DNA of 51,767 bases from Clostridia bacterium (lineage in GTDB: Bacteria > Bacillota > Clostridia > Oscillospirales > CAG-272). Of the stretch, positions 7,990 to 15,922 are shown one piece after another. The notes beneath the pieces are model-generated. The model had not been told where the DNA came from and searched no databases. It saw only the letters and a list, made by a program, of their open reading frames with translations. Position numbers and translations under genes: made by a program. Every line of letters starts with the position of its first letter. Positions within the stretch are counted from its first letter, which is position 1. The stretch covers positions 1 to 51,767 of the forward strand of contig JAFYBN010000085.1 of the NCBI GenBank assembly GCA_017540175.1, in the 5' to 3' direction.

Positions 7990-10185
7990 ATGAAATTCGA
8001 ACTGCGCTCTTTCGGCGGCGGCGTTTTCCGCGTCCGCGCCGGTTTTGAAGGATCTTTTTCCGAAACTCTTCTCTCCCGCTACGGTCTGATCCGCGAGCCC
8101 GAGGCTCTTGCGGTCTCGGGCGCCGCCGTGACCGACGGGGCGCTGCGCCTTGCCGCCGACGGCGATGCACAGACGCTTTCCCTCTCCGGCGGACGGCGGA
8201 CGCTGACGCTCGCGTTTGGGGATTCCGGCTCGGACGGCGCGCGGAGGGGCGGCTATATGCTGGACGTGTCGCTCGTGCCGTCCGAGCGCTTCTACGGTCT
8301 GGGCGACGAGACCCGCGACCGCATCGAAAAGCGCGGGCACACCGCCGACATGTGGATCCGCAACGTCGTCTCCTACGGCCCGATCCCGTTTCTCGTGTCT
8401 TCGGAAGGCTGGGCTCTCTTCGTCAACACGACCTTCCGCCACCGCTTCGACATCGGGGACAGCGACCCGGACCGGCTCCGCGTCACCGTATCGGACGGCA
8501 CGCCGGACATCTACCTCTTCGACTGCGGCTCGATGAAGGCGTGCATCGCCGCCTACACGAAGCTGACCGGGCGGCCGCAGGTGCTGCCGAAATTCGCCTA
8601 CGGTTTTCTCTATGTGCTGAACATGGAATCCGACATCCGCTCGCTCTTGTGGGACTGCCGCACCTTCCGCAAGGAGGGCATCCCCTGCGACACCGTGGGG
8701 CTAGAGCCCTCGTGGATGTCCCAAAACTACGACTACACGGTGAACAAGGCGTGGAACCCGAAAAAGTTCCCCCTGCCCTACTGGAAGCCCGCGAACGTCA
8801 GCGATTCCGGCACCTTCTTCTACCCGCTGCGCGAAATGAGCTTCCGCTTCTCGCTGTGGCTGTGCATGGACTACGACCTGCTCGAGAAGGAGGAGCGCGA
8901 CGTCGGGCGCCGGCTCGAGATGAGCGGCGACCGCCCCGACTTCACCGGAGCCGACGAGATCGACGAGCATCTCGCCGACGACGTTTACATGGATAAAATC
9001 ACAAAGCGGGACGAGGACTGGTTCGAGCACCTTAAGAAATTCGTGGACAACGGCGCGTCCGCCTTCAAGCTCGACGGCTCGAACCAGGTCAGCGCCCACC
9101 CCGACCGCCTGTGGGCGGGCCGCTACCTCGACACCGAGGTGCACAACCTTTATCCCGTTCTCTACGCCCGGCAGATGGCGGAGGGCTTTGAGACCTACAC
9201 CGGCCGCCGGTCGATGATCTACACCGCGGCGATGTACGCGGGCACCCCCGGTTACGCCGCGACCTGGGCGGGCGACACGGGCGGCGGGCCGCGGTCGATG
9301 ACCTCCCTGCTCAATTTCGCGATGACCGGGCATTCCAACTCCACCTGCGATATGATGGTCACCTCCGTCGAAGGCATCCACTGCGGCTTTCTCATGCCTT
9401 GGGCACAGTACAACGACTGGGCGTACTGGCGGTACCCGTGGTTTCTGCGCCCGTCCCTCGAGGAAGCGATCCGCTTCTATTCGAACCTCCGCTCGTCCCT
9501 GTTCCCGACCCTCTACGCCGCCGCCTACACGGCGTGGGAGACCGGTCTGCCCATGGCAAGGCCGCTCTCGCTGATCTACGAGGACACGGACCGCTACGAC
9601 CGCGAGGACGCGCTGACGCTCTACTTCCTCGGCGATTCCCTGCTCGTCGGCGCATTCAACATGCGCTTCCCGCTCCCGGAGGGGCTGTGGATCGACTTCT
9701 GGACCGAGGATGAATACAAGGGCGGGGATGTGCTCGACTACACGCCCCCCGAGGGCCGCGGCGGCGCACTGATGGTCAAAGCGGGCGCGATACTCGGACG
9801 TATGGATCCCCAGCCGGCGATCATGGAGCGCATTCCCGAGACGATTTACCTCGACTGGTACCCCCGCGAAGGGACCTCGGACGAATTCACGCTTTGCGAG
9901 GACGACGGGGAGACCCTTGCCTACCGGAACGGCGCGACGGCGCGCACCCGCGTCACCGGCGAGACGCGGGACGGCGTCGGCACGCTGACGGTCTCCCCGC
10001 GCGCCTGTGGCGGCGTCGCGGACGAATTCCTCTCGAAAAAGCTCGTGCTGCGCGTCCACACGCCGAAGGATCTGACGCTGTGCGACGCGTCGACCGGCTC
10101 CGCGATCCCCGCGGTCCGCTCCGGCGGCGTCCTCACCGCGGAGCTGCCCTTCGGCTTTGCGGGAGGCTCTGTCATCGCGCGGTAA
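7990..10185 (+). CDS. GH31 family alpha-glucosidase/alpha-xylosidase-type hydrolase
   Basis: 731 residues with the GH31 layout: N-terminal beta-sandwich (RFYGLGDETRDRIEKRG, about residues 99-115), a TIM barrel, then distal beta domains. The catalytic nucleophile is Asp362 in FKLDGSNQ and the acid/base is Asp429 in WAGDTGGGPRSM. EGLWIDFWTEDEYKGG matches the segment after the barrel. GGGAGG precedes the ATG. It has no signal peptide and so should be cytoplasmic. GH31 enzymes release alpha-linked glucose, xylose or sulfoquinovose from oligosaccharide or glycoside ends. The nucleophile-region motif differs slightly from the common KxDxGE, so the substrate is uncertain. It diverges from the MGH1-like gene. 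Confidence 0.93.
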   Translation: MKFELRSFGGGVFRVRAGFEGSFSETLLSRYGLIREPEALAVSGAAVTDGALRLAADGDAQTLSLSGGRRTLTLAFGDSGSDGARRGGYMLDVSLVPSERFYGLGDETRDRIEKRGHTADMWIRNVVSYGPIPFLVSSEGWALFVNTTFRHRFDIGDSDPDRLRVTVSDGTPDIYLFDCGSMKACIAAYTKLTGRPQVLPKFAYGFLYVLNMESDIRSLLWDCRTFRKEGIPCDTVGLEPSWMSQNYDYTVNKAWNPKKFPLPYWKPANVSDSGTFFYPLREMSFRFSLWLCMDYDLLEKEERDVGRRLEMSGDRPDFTGADEIDEHLADDVYMDKITKRDEDWFEHLKKFVDNGASAFKLDGSNQVSAHPDRLWAGRYLDTEVHNLYPVLYARQMAEGFETYTGRRSMIYTAAMYAGTPGYAATWAGDTGGGPRSMTSLLNFAMTGHSNSTCDMMVTSVEGIHCGFLMPWAQYNDWAYWRYPWFLRPSLEEAIRFYSNLRSSLFPTLYAAAYTAWETGLPMARPLSLIYEDTDRYDREDALTLYFLGDSLLVGAFNMRFPLPEGLWIDFWTEDEYKGGDVLDYTPPEGRGGALMVKAGAILGRMDPQPAIMERIPETIYLDWYPREGTSDEFTLCEDDGETLAYRNGATARTRVTGETRDGVGTLTVSPRACGGVADEFLSKKLVLRVHTPKDLTLCDASTGSAIPAVRSGGVLTAELPFGFAGGSVIAR

Positions 10186-10261
10186 GCGCGGACGGCGGCC
10201 CGACTTGTTTTCCGCGGCGCGCGGATCGCGCAGGAAAGATCCCGTACCGCGGCAGTCTATG

Positions 10262-10299
10262 AAAATCCCCCGCTTTCCAAATCCGGAGCGGGGGATTTT
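10262..10299. terminator. Intrinsic terminator between GH31 and the ZIP gene
   Basis: A perfect 13 bp stem, AAAATCCCCCGCT (10262-10274) and AGCGGGGGATTTT (10287-10299), with a 12-base loop. The A and T ends make it usable in both directions between convergent genes. Confidence 0.9.
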
Positions 10300-10377
10300 C
10301 CCATTCTATGAATTTTTCTTTCTCAGAGCGTCCTGCGGGCAAAACGGTCCGCGCAACAGTCGGGGGTGGATCCCGCC

Positions 10378-10425
10378 GTTCACCCGTTCACCCGTTCACC
10401 CGTTCACCCGTTCACCCGTTCACCC
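10378..10425. repeat. Six perfect 8 bp tandem repeats at the ZIP gene stop
   Basis: GTTCACCC is repeated six times without error. On the minus strand the unit is GGGTGAAC, so repeat copies supply in-frame TGA stops. The last base pairs of the ZIP gene, including its stop codon, lie in the copy nearest the gene. Slippage of this 8-mer would change the 3' end and downstream leader but probably not the protein, because the first stop is in the first copy. Confidence 0.95.
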
Positions 10426-11199
10426 GAGCGCGACGTCGAGCGCCATCATCACGCTGAACCCCACGGCGAACGCCACCACGCCGATGTTCGAATGCTCGCC
10501 CGCCGACATCTCCGGGATCAGCTCCTCCACGACCACATACAGCATCGCGCCCGCCGCGAAGGAGAGCAGATACGGCATGAACGGAACGACCAGCGCGGCG
10601 GCAAGCGCCGTCAGGCCGCCGAAAACGGGCTCCACCGCGCCCGACAGGACGCCCAGCCCGAAGGATTTCGCCTTGCTCTTTCCCTCCGCGCAGAGCGGCA
10701 TGGAAATGATCGCGCCCTCCGGGAAGTTCTGGATCGCGATCCCCAGCGCGAGCGCCAGCGCTCCGCTCGCCGTGATGTTCGCCGAACCGGACAGGACCCC
10801 CGCATACACGACGCCGACCGCCATCCCCTCCGGGATGTTGTGCAGCGTCACGGCGAGCACCAGCATCGCGGTGCGCGTCAGGCTGCTTTTCGGGCCCTCC
10901 GCCCGCTCCGCGCTCCGGTGCAGATGCGGAATGACGTGATCGAGCAGGAGCAGAAACAGCACGCCGAACCAGAATCCGGCAAAGGCCGGCAGAAACGCCC
11001 ATCTTCCCTTGTCCGCCTCCTGTTCGATGGCGGGGATGATGAGGCTCCAGATCGACGCCGCCACCATAACGCCCGCCGCAAATCCCGTCAGCGCGCGCTG
11101 TACGCCCGTTTTCAGATCCCGGCGCAGAAGAAATACGCACGCCGCGCCCAGCCCCGTTCCGATGAAGGGGATGAGCAGTCCGATGATCACCGTTTTCAT
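10420..11199 (-). CDS. ZIP family divalent metal transporter
   Basis: 259 residues with about eight hydrophobic segments. The two metal-site helices of ZIP proteins are clear: VLAVTLHNIPEGMAVGV in TM4 (HNIPEG) and ALALGIAIQNFPEGAIISMP in TM5 (QNFPEG). The loop LDHVIPHLHRSAERAEG carries His residues typical of the variable metal-binding region. ZIP proteins move Zn2+, and sometimes Fe2+, Mn2+, Co2+ or Cd2+, into the cytoplasm. The gene lies 76 bp after cobC on the same strand, so it may share the cobT transcript, making cobalt a possible cargo. That link is inference. Confidence 0.92.
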   Translation of the reverse strand: MKTVIIGLLIPFIGTGLGAACVFLLRRDLKTGVQRALTGFAAGVMVAASIWSLIIPAIEQEADKGRWAFLPAFAGFWFGVLFLLLLDHVIPHLHRSAERAEGPKSSLTRTAMLVLAVTLHNIPEGMAVGVVYAGVLSGSANITASGALALALGIAIQNFPEGAIISMPLCAEGKSKAKSFGLGVLSGAVEPVFGGLTALAAALVVPFMPYLLSFAAGAMLYVVVEELIPEMSAGEHSNIGVVAFAVGFSVMMALDVALG

Positions 11200-11275
11200 G
11201 TTCGTGATGCCAACCTTTCTTTCGGATTCCGTTCACACGCGGCCCGCGAGCGACCCCGCCGCCCCGGCTGCGGCT

Positions 11276-11848
11276 TTACAGGCTCCGCGCCCGGCGGTCG
11301 TTTTCGCCGAGGTCGATCTCATACCCTCCTCCGGGGCTGGGCTGCCATTCGTACCGGTTTTTCCCTTCCTCGGGGAAAAGCGCCGCCATGATCGCCGCGA
11401 TCACCCCGCCGTGCGTCACGAGCAGGGTGTCCCGTCCGTCGGAAATCAGCCGCTCCAGCCCTGCGAGCACCCGCGCCGTCATGATCCGGCCGCTTTCCCC
11501 GCCGGGGCAAATATTCGCCTCGTTGTCCCCGGTGATCCACGCGATATAATCCGGGTCGTCCTTCATTTCCTCGTAAGAACGCATTTCGAACGCGCCGCAG
11601 TCCATTTCGCGAAACGCCGGGTCCGTCTCGTGCGGGATCTCCCCGTACAGCAGGGAGAGCGTCTCTTCGCACCGCTTCATGCCGCTCGTCACAACGCGCA
11701 GTCCCTCAGCGGAAGGATACGGCGACGCTTCCTTCCGCTCGAGCAGCGCGGCCCTCCCCGCCTCCGAAAGAGGCAGATCGGTGCTCCCGCAGTAGAGGTG
11801 CTTTTCGCTCGCCTCGGTGTTCCCGTGTCGGATCAGAATCAGCTTCAT
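11276..11848 (-). CDS. cobC: Alpha-ribazole-5'-phosphate phosphatase (histidine phosphatase family)
   Basis: 190 residues with the phosphoglycerate-mutase-like catalytic core: LIRHGNTEASEKHLYCGSTD at the N-terminus (phospho-accepting His8) and LLVTHGGVIAA near the C-terminus, plus the EMDCGAFEMRSYEEM pattern typical of CobC-like members. CobC dephosphorylates alpha-ribazole phosphate or adenosylcobalamin phosphate at the end of loop assembly. The start is placed at the ATG that overlaps the upstream stop by 4 bp (ATGA); a longer in-frame ORF only covers the neighbouring gene. Position after cobT, cobU and cobS supports the role over a general phosphatase. Confidence 0.88.
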   Translation of the reverse strand: MKLILIRHGNTEASEKHLYCGSTDLPLSEAGRAALLERKEASPYPSAEGLRVVTSGMKRCEETLSLLYGEIPHETDPAFREMDCGAFEMRSYEEMKDDPDYIAWITGDNEANICPGGESGRIMTARVLAGLERLISDGRDTLLVTHGGVIAAIMAALFPEEGKNRYEWQPSPGGGYEIDLGENDRRARSL

Positions 11849-12222
11849 TTCAGTCTTTCCTCCAGTCCGCAGAAAACCCGCGTCACCGTGTCCGCCTCCG
11901 CCGCGAGATAGGCGGCGAGCCTGCCGGTCTCCTCCCGCCACGCCCGCATGTCCGCGCCGAGGGGCACCACGCCGCAGAAGATATCTTCGCAGATCAGAAC
12001 GGAGTCCGCCCACGCCGCGCGGTTTTCCCGCATGATTTCGACCGCGTCCCGCCCGTTTTTCACGCACCACAGCGCGAATTCTTCGAGCCGGTCGATGCAG
12101 CGCGCGCCGAACGCGATCCCGTCCGCTTCGGTGCAGGCAAAGACGTCGCTGTCCGTGAGCCCGAACCGTTTTTTGGCGCAGTCCAGCTTTCCCTGATACG
12201 CGCCGCCGATGATGAAATCCAT
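11845..12222 (-). CDS. Short CobU-like P-loop protein
   Basis: 125 residues beginning MDFIIGGAYQGKLDCAKKRF. The GGAYQGK stretch is a CobU-type P-loop, but the Ser/Thr normally after GK is Leu. The rest (ARCIDRLEEFALWCVKNGRD, ADSVLICEDIFCGVVPLGAD, WREETGRLAAYLAAEADTVT) matches the C-terminal half of CobU-like nucleotidyltransferases. Similar short proteins occur in cobalamin operons of Clostridia and are usually annotated as cobinamide kinase/guanylyltransferase. A full CobU lies two genes upstream, so this one may be an accessory subunit, a regulator or a second kinase. 12 bp after cobS; overlaps cobC by 4 bp. Confidence 0.75.
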   Translation of the reverse strand: MDFIIGGAYQGKLDCAKKRFGLTDSDVFACTEADGIAFGARCIDRLEEFALWCVKNGRDAVEIMRENRAAWADSVLICEDIFCGVVPLGADMRAWREETGRLAAYLAAEADTVTRVFCGLEERLK

Positions 12223-12234
12223 ATTCCGCCTCCT

Positions 12235-12987
12235 TCAGACCAGTGCGAACACCGCGATCCCGCAAAGCTCGCCGAACGTCAGCGCGTACCCCGAAATATC
12301 CCCGCTCATGCCGCCGAGGGATTTCACGCCGCGCCTCAAATGGATGAGATACCCGAGCAGCACGACGGCCGATGCAAAGCCGACCCAGCCGAGAAAGCAA
12401 AAGCCGAGCGCGGCGGCGCACGCGAGCACGAGCGACAAAAAGACGACGTGGGATTTTTTCACCCCCTGCCGATAGGTCCCCGCGTACTCGCTCACGCCGA
12501 GCGGGCGCAGGACCGTGACGCACAGGGCGGCGGCTGTCCGCGACACGACGGGGATCAGGATCAGCGCGAAAAGATTCGCGTCCTCCTTCGCCGAGGCGAA
12601 CAGCGCGAACTGCGTCATGACGAGCAGAATCCCCGCGATCACGGCGAACGAGCCGACGTTCGGGTCCTTCAAAATCCGCCGCCGCTCCTCCTCATCCCGC
12701 CACGATTTCACCGCGTCCGTCACGTCGAGGTATCCGTCCATGTGCATCCCGCCCGTGATGAGGAAGGGATACGCCGTAAGCAGCGCCGCGGAGAGGATCG
12801 CCGGGGCGGAAAGATACCGCAGCAGAAAGGCGAGCCCCGTCCAGAGGAGGCCGATCCACGCGCCGACGAAGGGCAGAAACAGGGTCATGAGCGGCCGCGC
12901 CTCCTCGTCCCAGACGTGAAAGGGGGACGGGATCGCGCAGAACATCGAAAAGCACATCGCGCACGCGCGGCAGAGTTTTTTCATCAC
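12235..12987 (-). CDS. cobS: Adenosylcobinamide-GDP ribazoletransferase (cobalamin synthase)
   Basis: 250 residues, a polytopic membrane protein of usual CobS length. The conserved acidic signature is GGMHMDGYLDVTDAVKSWRD (about residues 79-98), followed by RILKDPNVGSFAV, and SLGGMSGDISGYALTFGELC near the C-terminus. CobS joins adenosylcobinamide-GDP and alpha-ribazole (or its phosphate) to make cobalamin (phosphate) at the membrane. The start overlaps the CobU stop (ATGATGA). Confidence 0.95.
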   Translation of the reverse strand: MMKKLCRACAMCFSMFCAIPSPFHVWDEEARPLMTLFLPFVGAWIGLLWTGLAFLLRYLSAPAILSAALLTAYPFLITGGMHMDGYLDVTDAVKSWRDEEERRRILKDPNVGSFAVIAGILLVMTQFALFASAKEDANLFALILIPVVSRTAAALCVTVLRPLGVSEYAGTYRQGVKKSHVVFLSLVLACAAALGFCFLGWVGFASAVVLLGYLIHLRRGVKSLGGMSGDISGYALTFGELCGIAVFALV

Positions 12988-13526
12988 GGCATCCTCCCTT
13001 TGCGCACGACGGGGATCCCCGCCGTCATCTCGATCACGGTATCCGAAAGCTCGGCCAACAGCCGGTCGAGGGACGCGAGGTCCTTTCGGTAGTTTTCGGT
13101 GAACGCGTCGTAGCGGACGGCGTCCGAATAGAGCCAGTCCGAGACGAAAACCGCGTGCTTCGCCTCCCGTGTGAGCCGCGCGAGGCCCGCCCGGCAGCGC
13201 TCGGCCGCCGAGGGGTCGGCTTCGGCGTCGAAGGAGCCGGGGTACATTTCATTGAGCAAAAGCGCCGTCACGCTGTCGACGAGATAGGTCCCGTCCGCGC
13301 CGCCGAGCGCCGCCGCCGAGCCGATGTCCCGCGCAAGCTCCAGCGTTTCAAAGCCCTTTTCCGCCCGCTCTTCGATATGCCGCGCGATCCGCGCCCGGTC
13401 CTCGGCGTCGTAGGGGATCATGGTGGCGACGTAGAACCGTTTCCCGCCGCCACAGAGCCGAACGGCGATATCCTCGGCGAAGGCGGTCTTGCCGTTCTTC
13501 GCGCCGCCGGAAACAAATACGATCAT
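12984..13526 (-). CDS. cobU: Adenosylcobinamide kinase / guanylyltransferase
   Basis: 180 residues with an intact P-loop (VFVSGGAKNGKTAFAED, residues 3-19), the RIARHIEERAEKGFETLE stretch that carries the guanylylated His, and the YLVDSVTALLLNEMY and AVFVSDWLYSD segments. It phosphorylates adenosylcobinamide and then transfers GMP to it. The start at 13526 is set by the ATGA overlap with the end of cobT and by the family N-terminus; the longer open frame upstream is antisense-like coding of cobT in another frame. Confidence 0.93.
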   Translation of the reverse strand: MIVFVSGGAKNGKTAFAEDIAVRLCGGGKRFYVATMIPYDAEDRARIARHIEERAEKGFETLELARDIGSAAALGGADGTYLVDSVTALLLNEMYPGSFDAEADPSAAERCRAGLARLTREAKHAVFVSDWLYSDAVRYDAFTENYRKDLASLDRLLAELSDTVIEMTAGIPVVRKGRMP

Positions 13527-14641
13527 GACACGCCTCCCGGAACCGTAAAGCTGTCCGCCGCGCGGATCGGATCGAGATACCCGTCGTCGATGCGCGCCTC
13601 GGAAAACGTCGCCATGCCGTTCATCGCGGCGCACGCGGCGTCCAGCACCGCCATGGCGATGGGACAGCCGCTGCCCTCTCCGAGCCGCATGCCGAGATCG
13701 AAGAGGGGCGCGAGTCCGAGCGCGTCCATCGCGGTTTTGTATCCGATCTCCGCCGACGCGTGGGACGGAATGAGGAACGCGCCCGCCGCGGGACACAACC
13801 GCGCGGCGCAGAGCGCGGCGACGACGGAAATGAACCCGTCGATCACAGCCGGAACACGCGCTTTCGCCGCGCCGAGGAACGCCCCGGTCATCGCCGCGAG
13901 GTCAAAGCCCCCGACCTTCGAAAGCACGTCGATCGGATCGAGCGGATCGGGCCGGTTCAGCGCGATCGCTTTCTCGATCACGGAAATCTTCTTCCGATAC
14001 GCGTCTTCGGTGATGCCGCCGCCGCGTCCGGTCACGTCCCGCGCGGGCTTCCCGCACAGAACGGAAAGCACGGCGGCGGAGGTCGTCGTGTTGCCGATGC
14101 CCATTTCCCCCACGCCGAGCACGTCCGCACCTTCCCGCACCGCGTCAAGCGCGAGCTGTACCCCCGTGAGGAGCGCCTCCACGGCCTCCTCCCGCGTCAT
14201 GGCGGGGCCTTTCGCGATGTTCTTCGTGCCATAGGCGATTTTGCGGTCGATCACCGCCGGGTATGTGCCGAGATCGGCGGCCACCCCGACGTCGCAGACC
14301 CTCACCCGGCAGCCGAGCTTCGCGGCGATGGAGGACGCGCCCGTTTTGCCCCGCGTGAGCTGGACCGTCTGAGCCGCGGTCACGGACTGCGGCGCGGAGG
14401 ACACGCCTTCCTCGACGACGCCGTTGTCCGCGCAGAAGACGAGCAGGACCTTATCGTCGAGTGTATTGCAGACTCGGCCCGTGATCCCGGCGAGCCGCAC
14501 GGCCAGCTCTTCGAGCCGCCCGAGACTTCCCGGGGGCTTCGCGAGCTCTCCCTGCCTTTTCCGCGCGCTCTCCGCGGCCCGCTCATCCGCCGGCAGAATG
14601 CCGTCGATCAGCGTTTTCAGTTCCTCAAAAGCGTCCTTCAT
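13523..14641 (-). CDS. cobT: Nicotinate-nucleotide:dimethylbenzimidazole phosphoribosyltransferase
   Basis: About 372 residues. Family motifs include KPPGSLGRLEELAVRLAGI, VFCADNGVVEEGVSSAPQSV, VLGVGEMGIGNTTTSAAVLS, and RLGEGSGCPIAM with the catalytic Glu. CobT activates the lower-ligand base as alpha-ribazole phosphate. Two starts are possible. An ATG at 14680 lies inside a likely -10 box and has no Shine-Dalgarno, whereas the ATG at 14641 follows GGAGG by 5 bases. The latter is used. First gene of the leftward loop-assembly arm. Confidence 0.94.
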   Translation of the reverse strand: MKDAFEELKTLIDGILPADERAAESARKRQGELAKPPGSLGRLEELAVRLAGITGRVCNTLDDKVLLVFCADNGVVEEGVSSAPQSVTAAQTVQLTRGKTGASSIAAKLGCRVRVCDVGVAADLGTYPAVIDRKIAYGTKNIAKGPAMTREEAVEALLTGVQLALDAVREGADVLGVGEMGIGNTTTSAAVLSVLCGKPARDVTGRGGGITEDAYRKKISVIEKAIALNRPDPLDPIDVLSKVGGFDLAAMTGAFLGAAKARVPAVIDGFISVVAALCAARLCPAAGAFLIPSHASAEIGYKTAMDALGLAPLFDLGMRLGEGSGCPIAMAVLDAACAAMNGMATFSEARIDDGYLDPIRAADSFTVPGGVS

Positions 14642-14678
14642 GCCCGCCTCCGCGCCGCGCGCTCGTTTTGTCTGCTTC

Positions 14679-14707
14679 ATTGTACATCAACCCCGCGAAA
14701 AAAGCAA
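14679..14707 (-). promoter_or_regulatory. Probable promoter of the leftward cobT operon
   Basis: Minus strand: TTGCTT (14702-14707), 17 bp spacer, TACAAT (14679-14684). The -10 box overlaps the more distal candidate ATG of cobT, which argues for the start at 14641 and a leader near 30 nt. That leaves no room for a riboswitch on this arm. Confidence 0.6.
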
Positions 14708-14738
14708 TCCCCGTTTTCCCGTTTTTTCGGGGAACCAC

Positions 14739-14767
14739 TTGACACCCCCCGGCTTTTTCGCTATAAT
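14739..14767 (+). promoter_or_regulatory. Promoter of the rightward cobalamin superoperon
   Basis: TTGACA at 14739-14744, 17 bp spacer, TATAAT at 14762-14767. It is followed about 40 bp later by the cobalamin riboswitch. The nearest gene begins about 710 bp downstream. Confidence 0.92.
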
Positions 14768-14807
14768 AACCGTGAATCGATCCGCTCTTTCAAAAACCGA
14801 TAAGAGA

Positions 14808-15017
14808 CAACAGGTGTCGGATGTCCCGGTCATGTGCCGGGATGATCCGGTGAAAAGGGAAACAGGTGAAAGTCCTGTACGATCTCGTCACCGTAAGCGG
14901 GGAATGCCCTGATATGATGTCACTGTCCTCACCGCAATTCATGCGCCCCCGCGTGAACTGCGCGGATGGGAAGGCTTCAGGGTGTGGCGATCCGCAAGCC
15001 GGGAGACCTGCCTGCGC
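14808..15017 (+). promoter_or_regulatory. Cobalamin (adenosylcobalamin) riboswitch
   Basis: The conserved cobalamin-riboswitch elements occur in order. AAAAGGGAAACAGGTGAAAG lies at about 14852-14871, then TCACCGTAAGCGGGGA, GTCACTG, GGGAAGG, and the B12 box AGCCGGGAGACCTGCC at 14997-15012. The 5' CAGGTG at 14811 can pair with the 3' CCTG to close the outer stem. Ligand binding normally turns expression off. An intrinsic terminator follows at 15139-15182, so control is probably by premature termination, acting on the uptake and cbi genes downstream. Confidence 0.95.
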
Positions 15018-15138
15018 GTCTGTACGGGGCGGCCGCGTCCATGCGCCCCCGCCCGATGCCGCGAGGAATCGGCAGTACGTTTCTTTAAGGGATAGTTCCC
15101 GCGTTTTCCGACGCCGGGTTTATGCCTTTGTTTGTTAT

Positions 15139-15182
15139 GCGCTCCCGATTCCGCCCACCCGCGGAACGGAGCGCTTTTTTTC
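15139..15182 (+). terminator. Riboswitch-linked intrinsic terminator
   Basis: GCGCTCC (15139-15145) pairs with GGAGCGC (15168-15174), and inner TTCCGC pairs with GCGGAA; seven T residues follow at 15175-15181. It lies about 125 bp after the B12 box and about 300 bp before the first gene, the expected place for the expression platform. The alternative anti-terminator pairing was not worked out. Confidence 0.88.
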
Positions 15183-15302
15183 GCCGCGAGTCGTCATAGG
15201 CGCAAGGCAAAAGCGGTTCAAGCGAATCAAGAAGTAAAGAAAATCGGAGATATAAAACGGGGGTCCGCGAGCGGATTCAAGCGGCTCCCGTCCCCGTCAT
15301 CA

Positions 15303-15395
15303 ACTCCCTCTCCCCGAGGGAACCAAAACATACAGTTCCCTTTGCCTCCCTCTCCGAGGGAGGGGGACCGCCGCAGGCGGTGGAAGGAGTCGTCT
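15303..15395. repeat. Composite hairpin repeat upstream of the first riboswitch-controlled gene
   Basis: Three hairpins in a row: TCCCTC/GAGGGA (15305-15310/15316-15321), CCTCCCTC/GAGGGAGG (15345-15352/15356-15363), and ACCGCC/GGCGGT (15367-15372/15376-15381), ending in GGAAGGAGTCG. ACTCC at the left and GGAGT at the right form short terminal repeats. This arrangement resembles abundant intergenic elements of gut Clostridia. It lies directly before the 15479 gene, where a signal-peptide coding region would be expected. The rest of 15183-15478 shows nothing else. Confidence 0.65.
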
Positions 15396-15478
15396 CCTCC
15401 TCCCCGCGCACCGGCGCAGTCCGGCCGCGCGCAGTTTCAACCCCGTGATTTCCACATATCTTCCGAAAGGACCTTCCC

Positions 15479-15922
15479 ATGAACGACGGCAGTTATGAAA
15501 TCGGCGTCTCCCTCTCCGGCGGGACCGGGCGCGCTTCGGTCGCCTCCCCGGCAGAGCTCACCGTATCGGGCGGGGAAATGACCGCGAAGATCGAATGGAG
15601 CAGTCCCTATTACGATCTCATGGTCGTCGGCGGCGAGCGGTATCTGCCCGTCAACACCGACGGCAATTCCGTTTTTCTCATCCCGGTCGACGACCTCTCC
15701 GTCCCCCTCGGCTTTGAGGCGGAAACCCTCGCCATGAGCGACCCCCACCTCATCGGGTACGAGCTGCGCTTCGACGCGGATTCGCTCCGACCGCTCCGGC
15801 CGACCAATAACGCGCTCCCGTGGATCATCGGGGCCGCCTTCGCCGTCCTCTGCGCCGCGGCCGCCGCGCTGACCCTTCTGAAGCTGAAGCGGAAGCGCCG
15901 CGGGGCGAAAACAGCGTCATGA
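15479..15922 (+). CDS. NEAT-like surface-domain protein with C-terminal anchor, signal peptide missing
   Basis: 147 residues. Residues 3-100 form a beta-rich domain (DGSYEIGVSLSGGTGRASV, WSSPYYDLMVVGGERYLPVN, TLAMSDPHLIGYELRFD), followed by one membrane segment (PWIIGAAFAVLCAAAAALTL) and a basic tail. The pattern recalls the NEAT-type beta-sandwich domains that bind heme at Gram-positive surfaces. Riboswitch control and the BtuFCD genes next door suggest a corrinoid instead. No in-frame signal peptide exists: a TGA lies 33 bp before the ATG, and AAAGGA gives a plausible start. The N-terminus therefore looks lost, perhaps by insertion of the 15303-15395 repeat. The stop overlaps btuF (ATGA). 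It is related to the 19749 protein. Confidence 0.7.
   Translation: MNDGSYEIGVSLSGGTGRASVASPAELTVSGGEMTAKIEWSSPYYDLMVVGGERYLPVNTDGNSVFLIPVDDLSVPLGFEAETLAMSDPHLIGYELRFDADSLRPLRPTNNALPWIIGAAFAVLCAAAAALTLLKLKRKRRGAKTAS

Noticed and set aside
10378-10425. CRISPR-like direct repeats
   Set aside because: The 8 bp units are directly adjacent with no spacers; this is a simple tandem repeat.
11276-12523. A 415-residue version of the phosphatase gene
   Set aside because: The extra N-terminus covers the short CobU-like gene in another frame. The phosphatase family start matches the ATG at 11848 with an ATGA overlap.
14642-14680. Longer cobT start at 14680
   Set aside because: This ATG lies within the likely -10 box and has no Shine-Dalgarno, while the ATG at 14641 has GGAGG.
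15200-15235. tRNA-like T-arm (GCGGTTCAAGCGAATC)
   Set aside because: No acceptor stem, anticodon arm or D-arm could be found around it.
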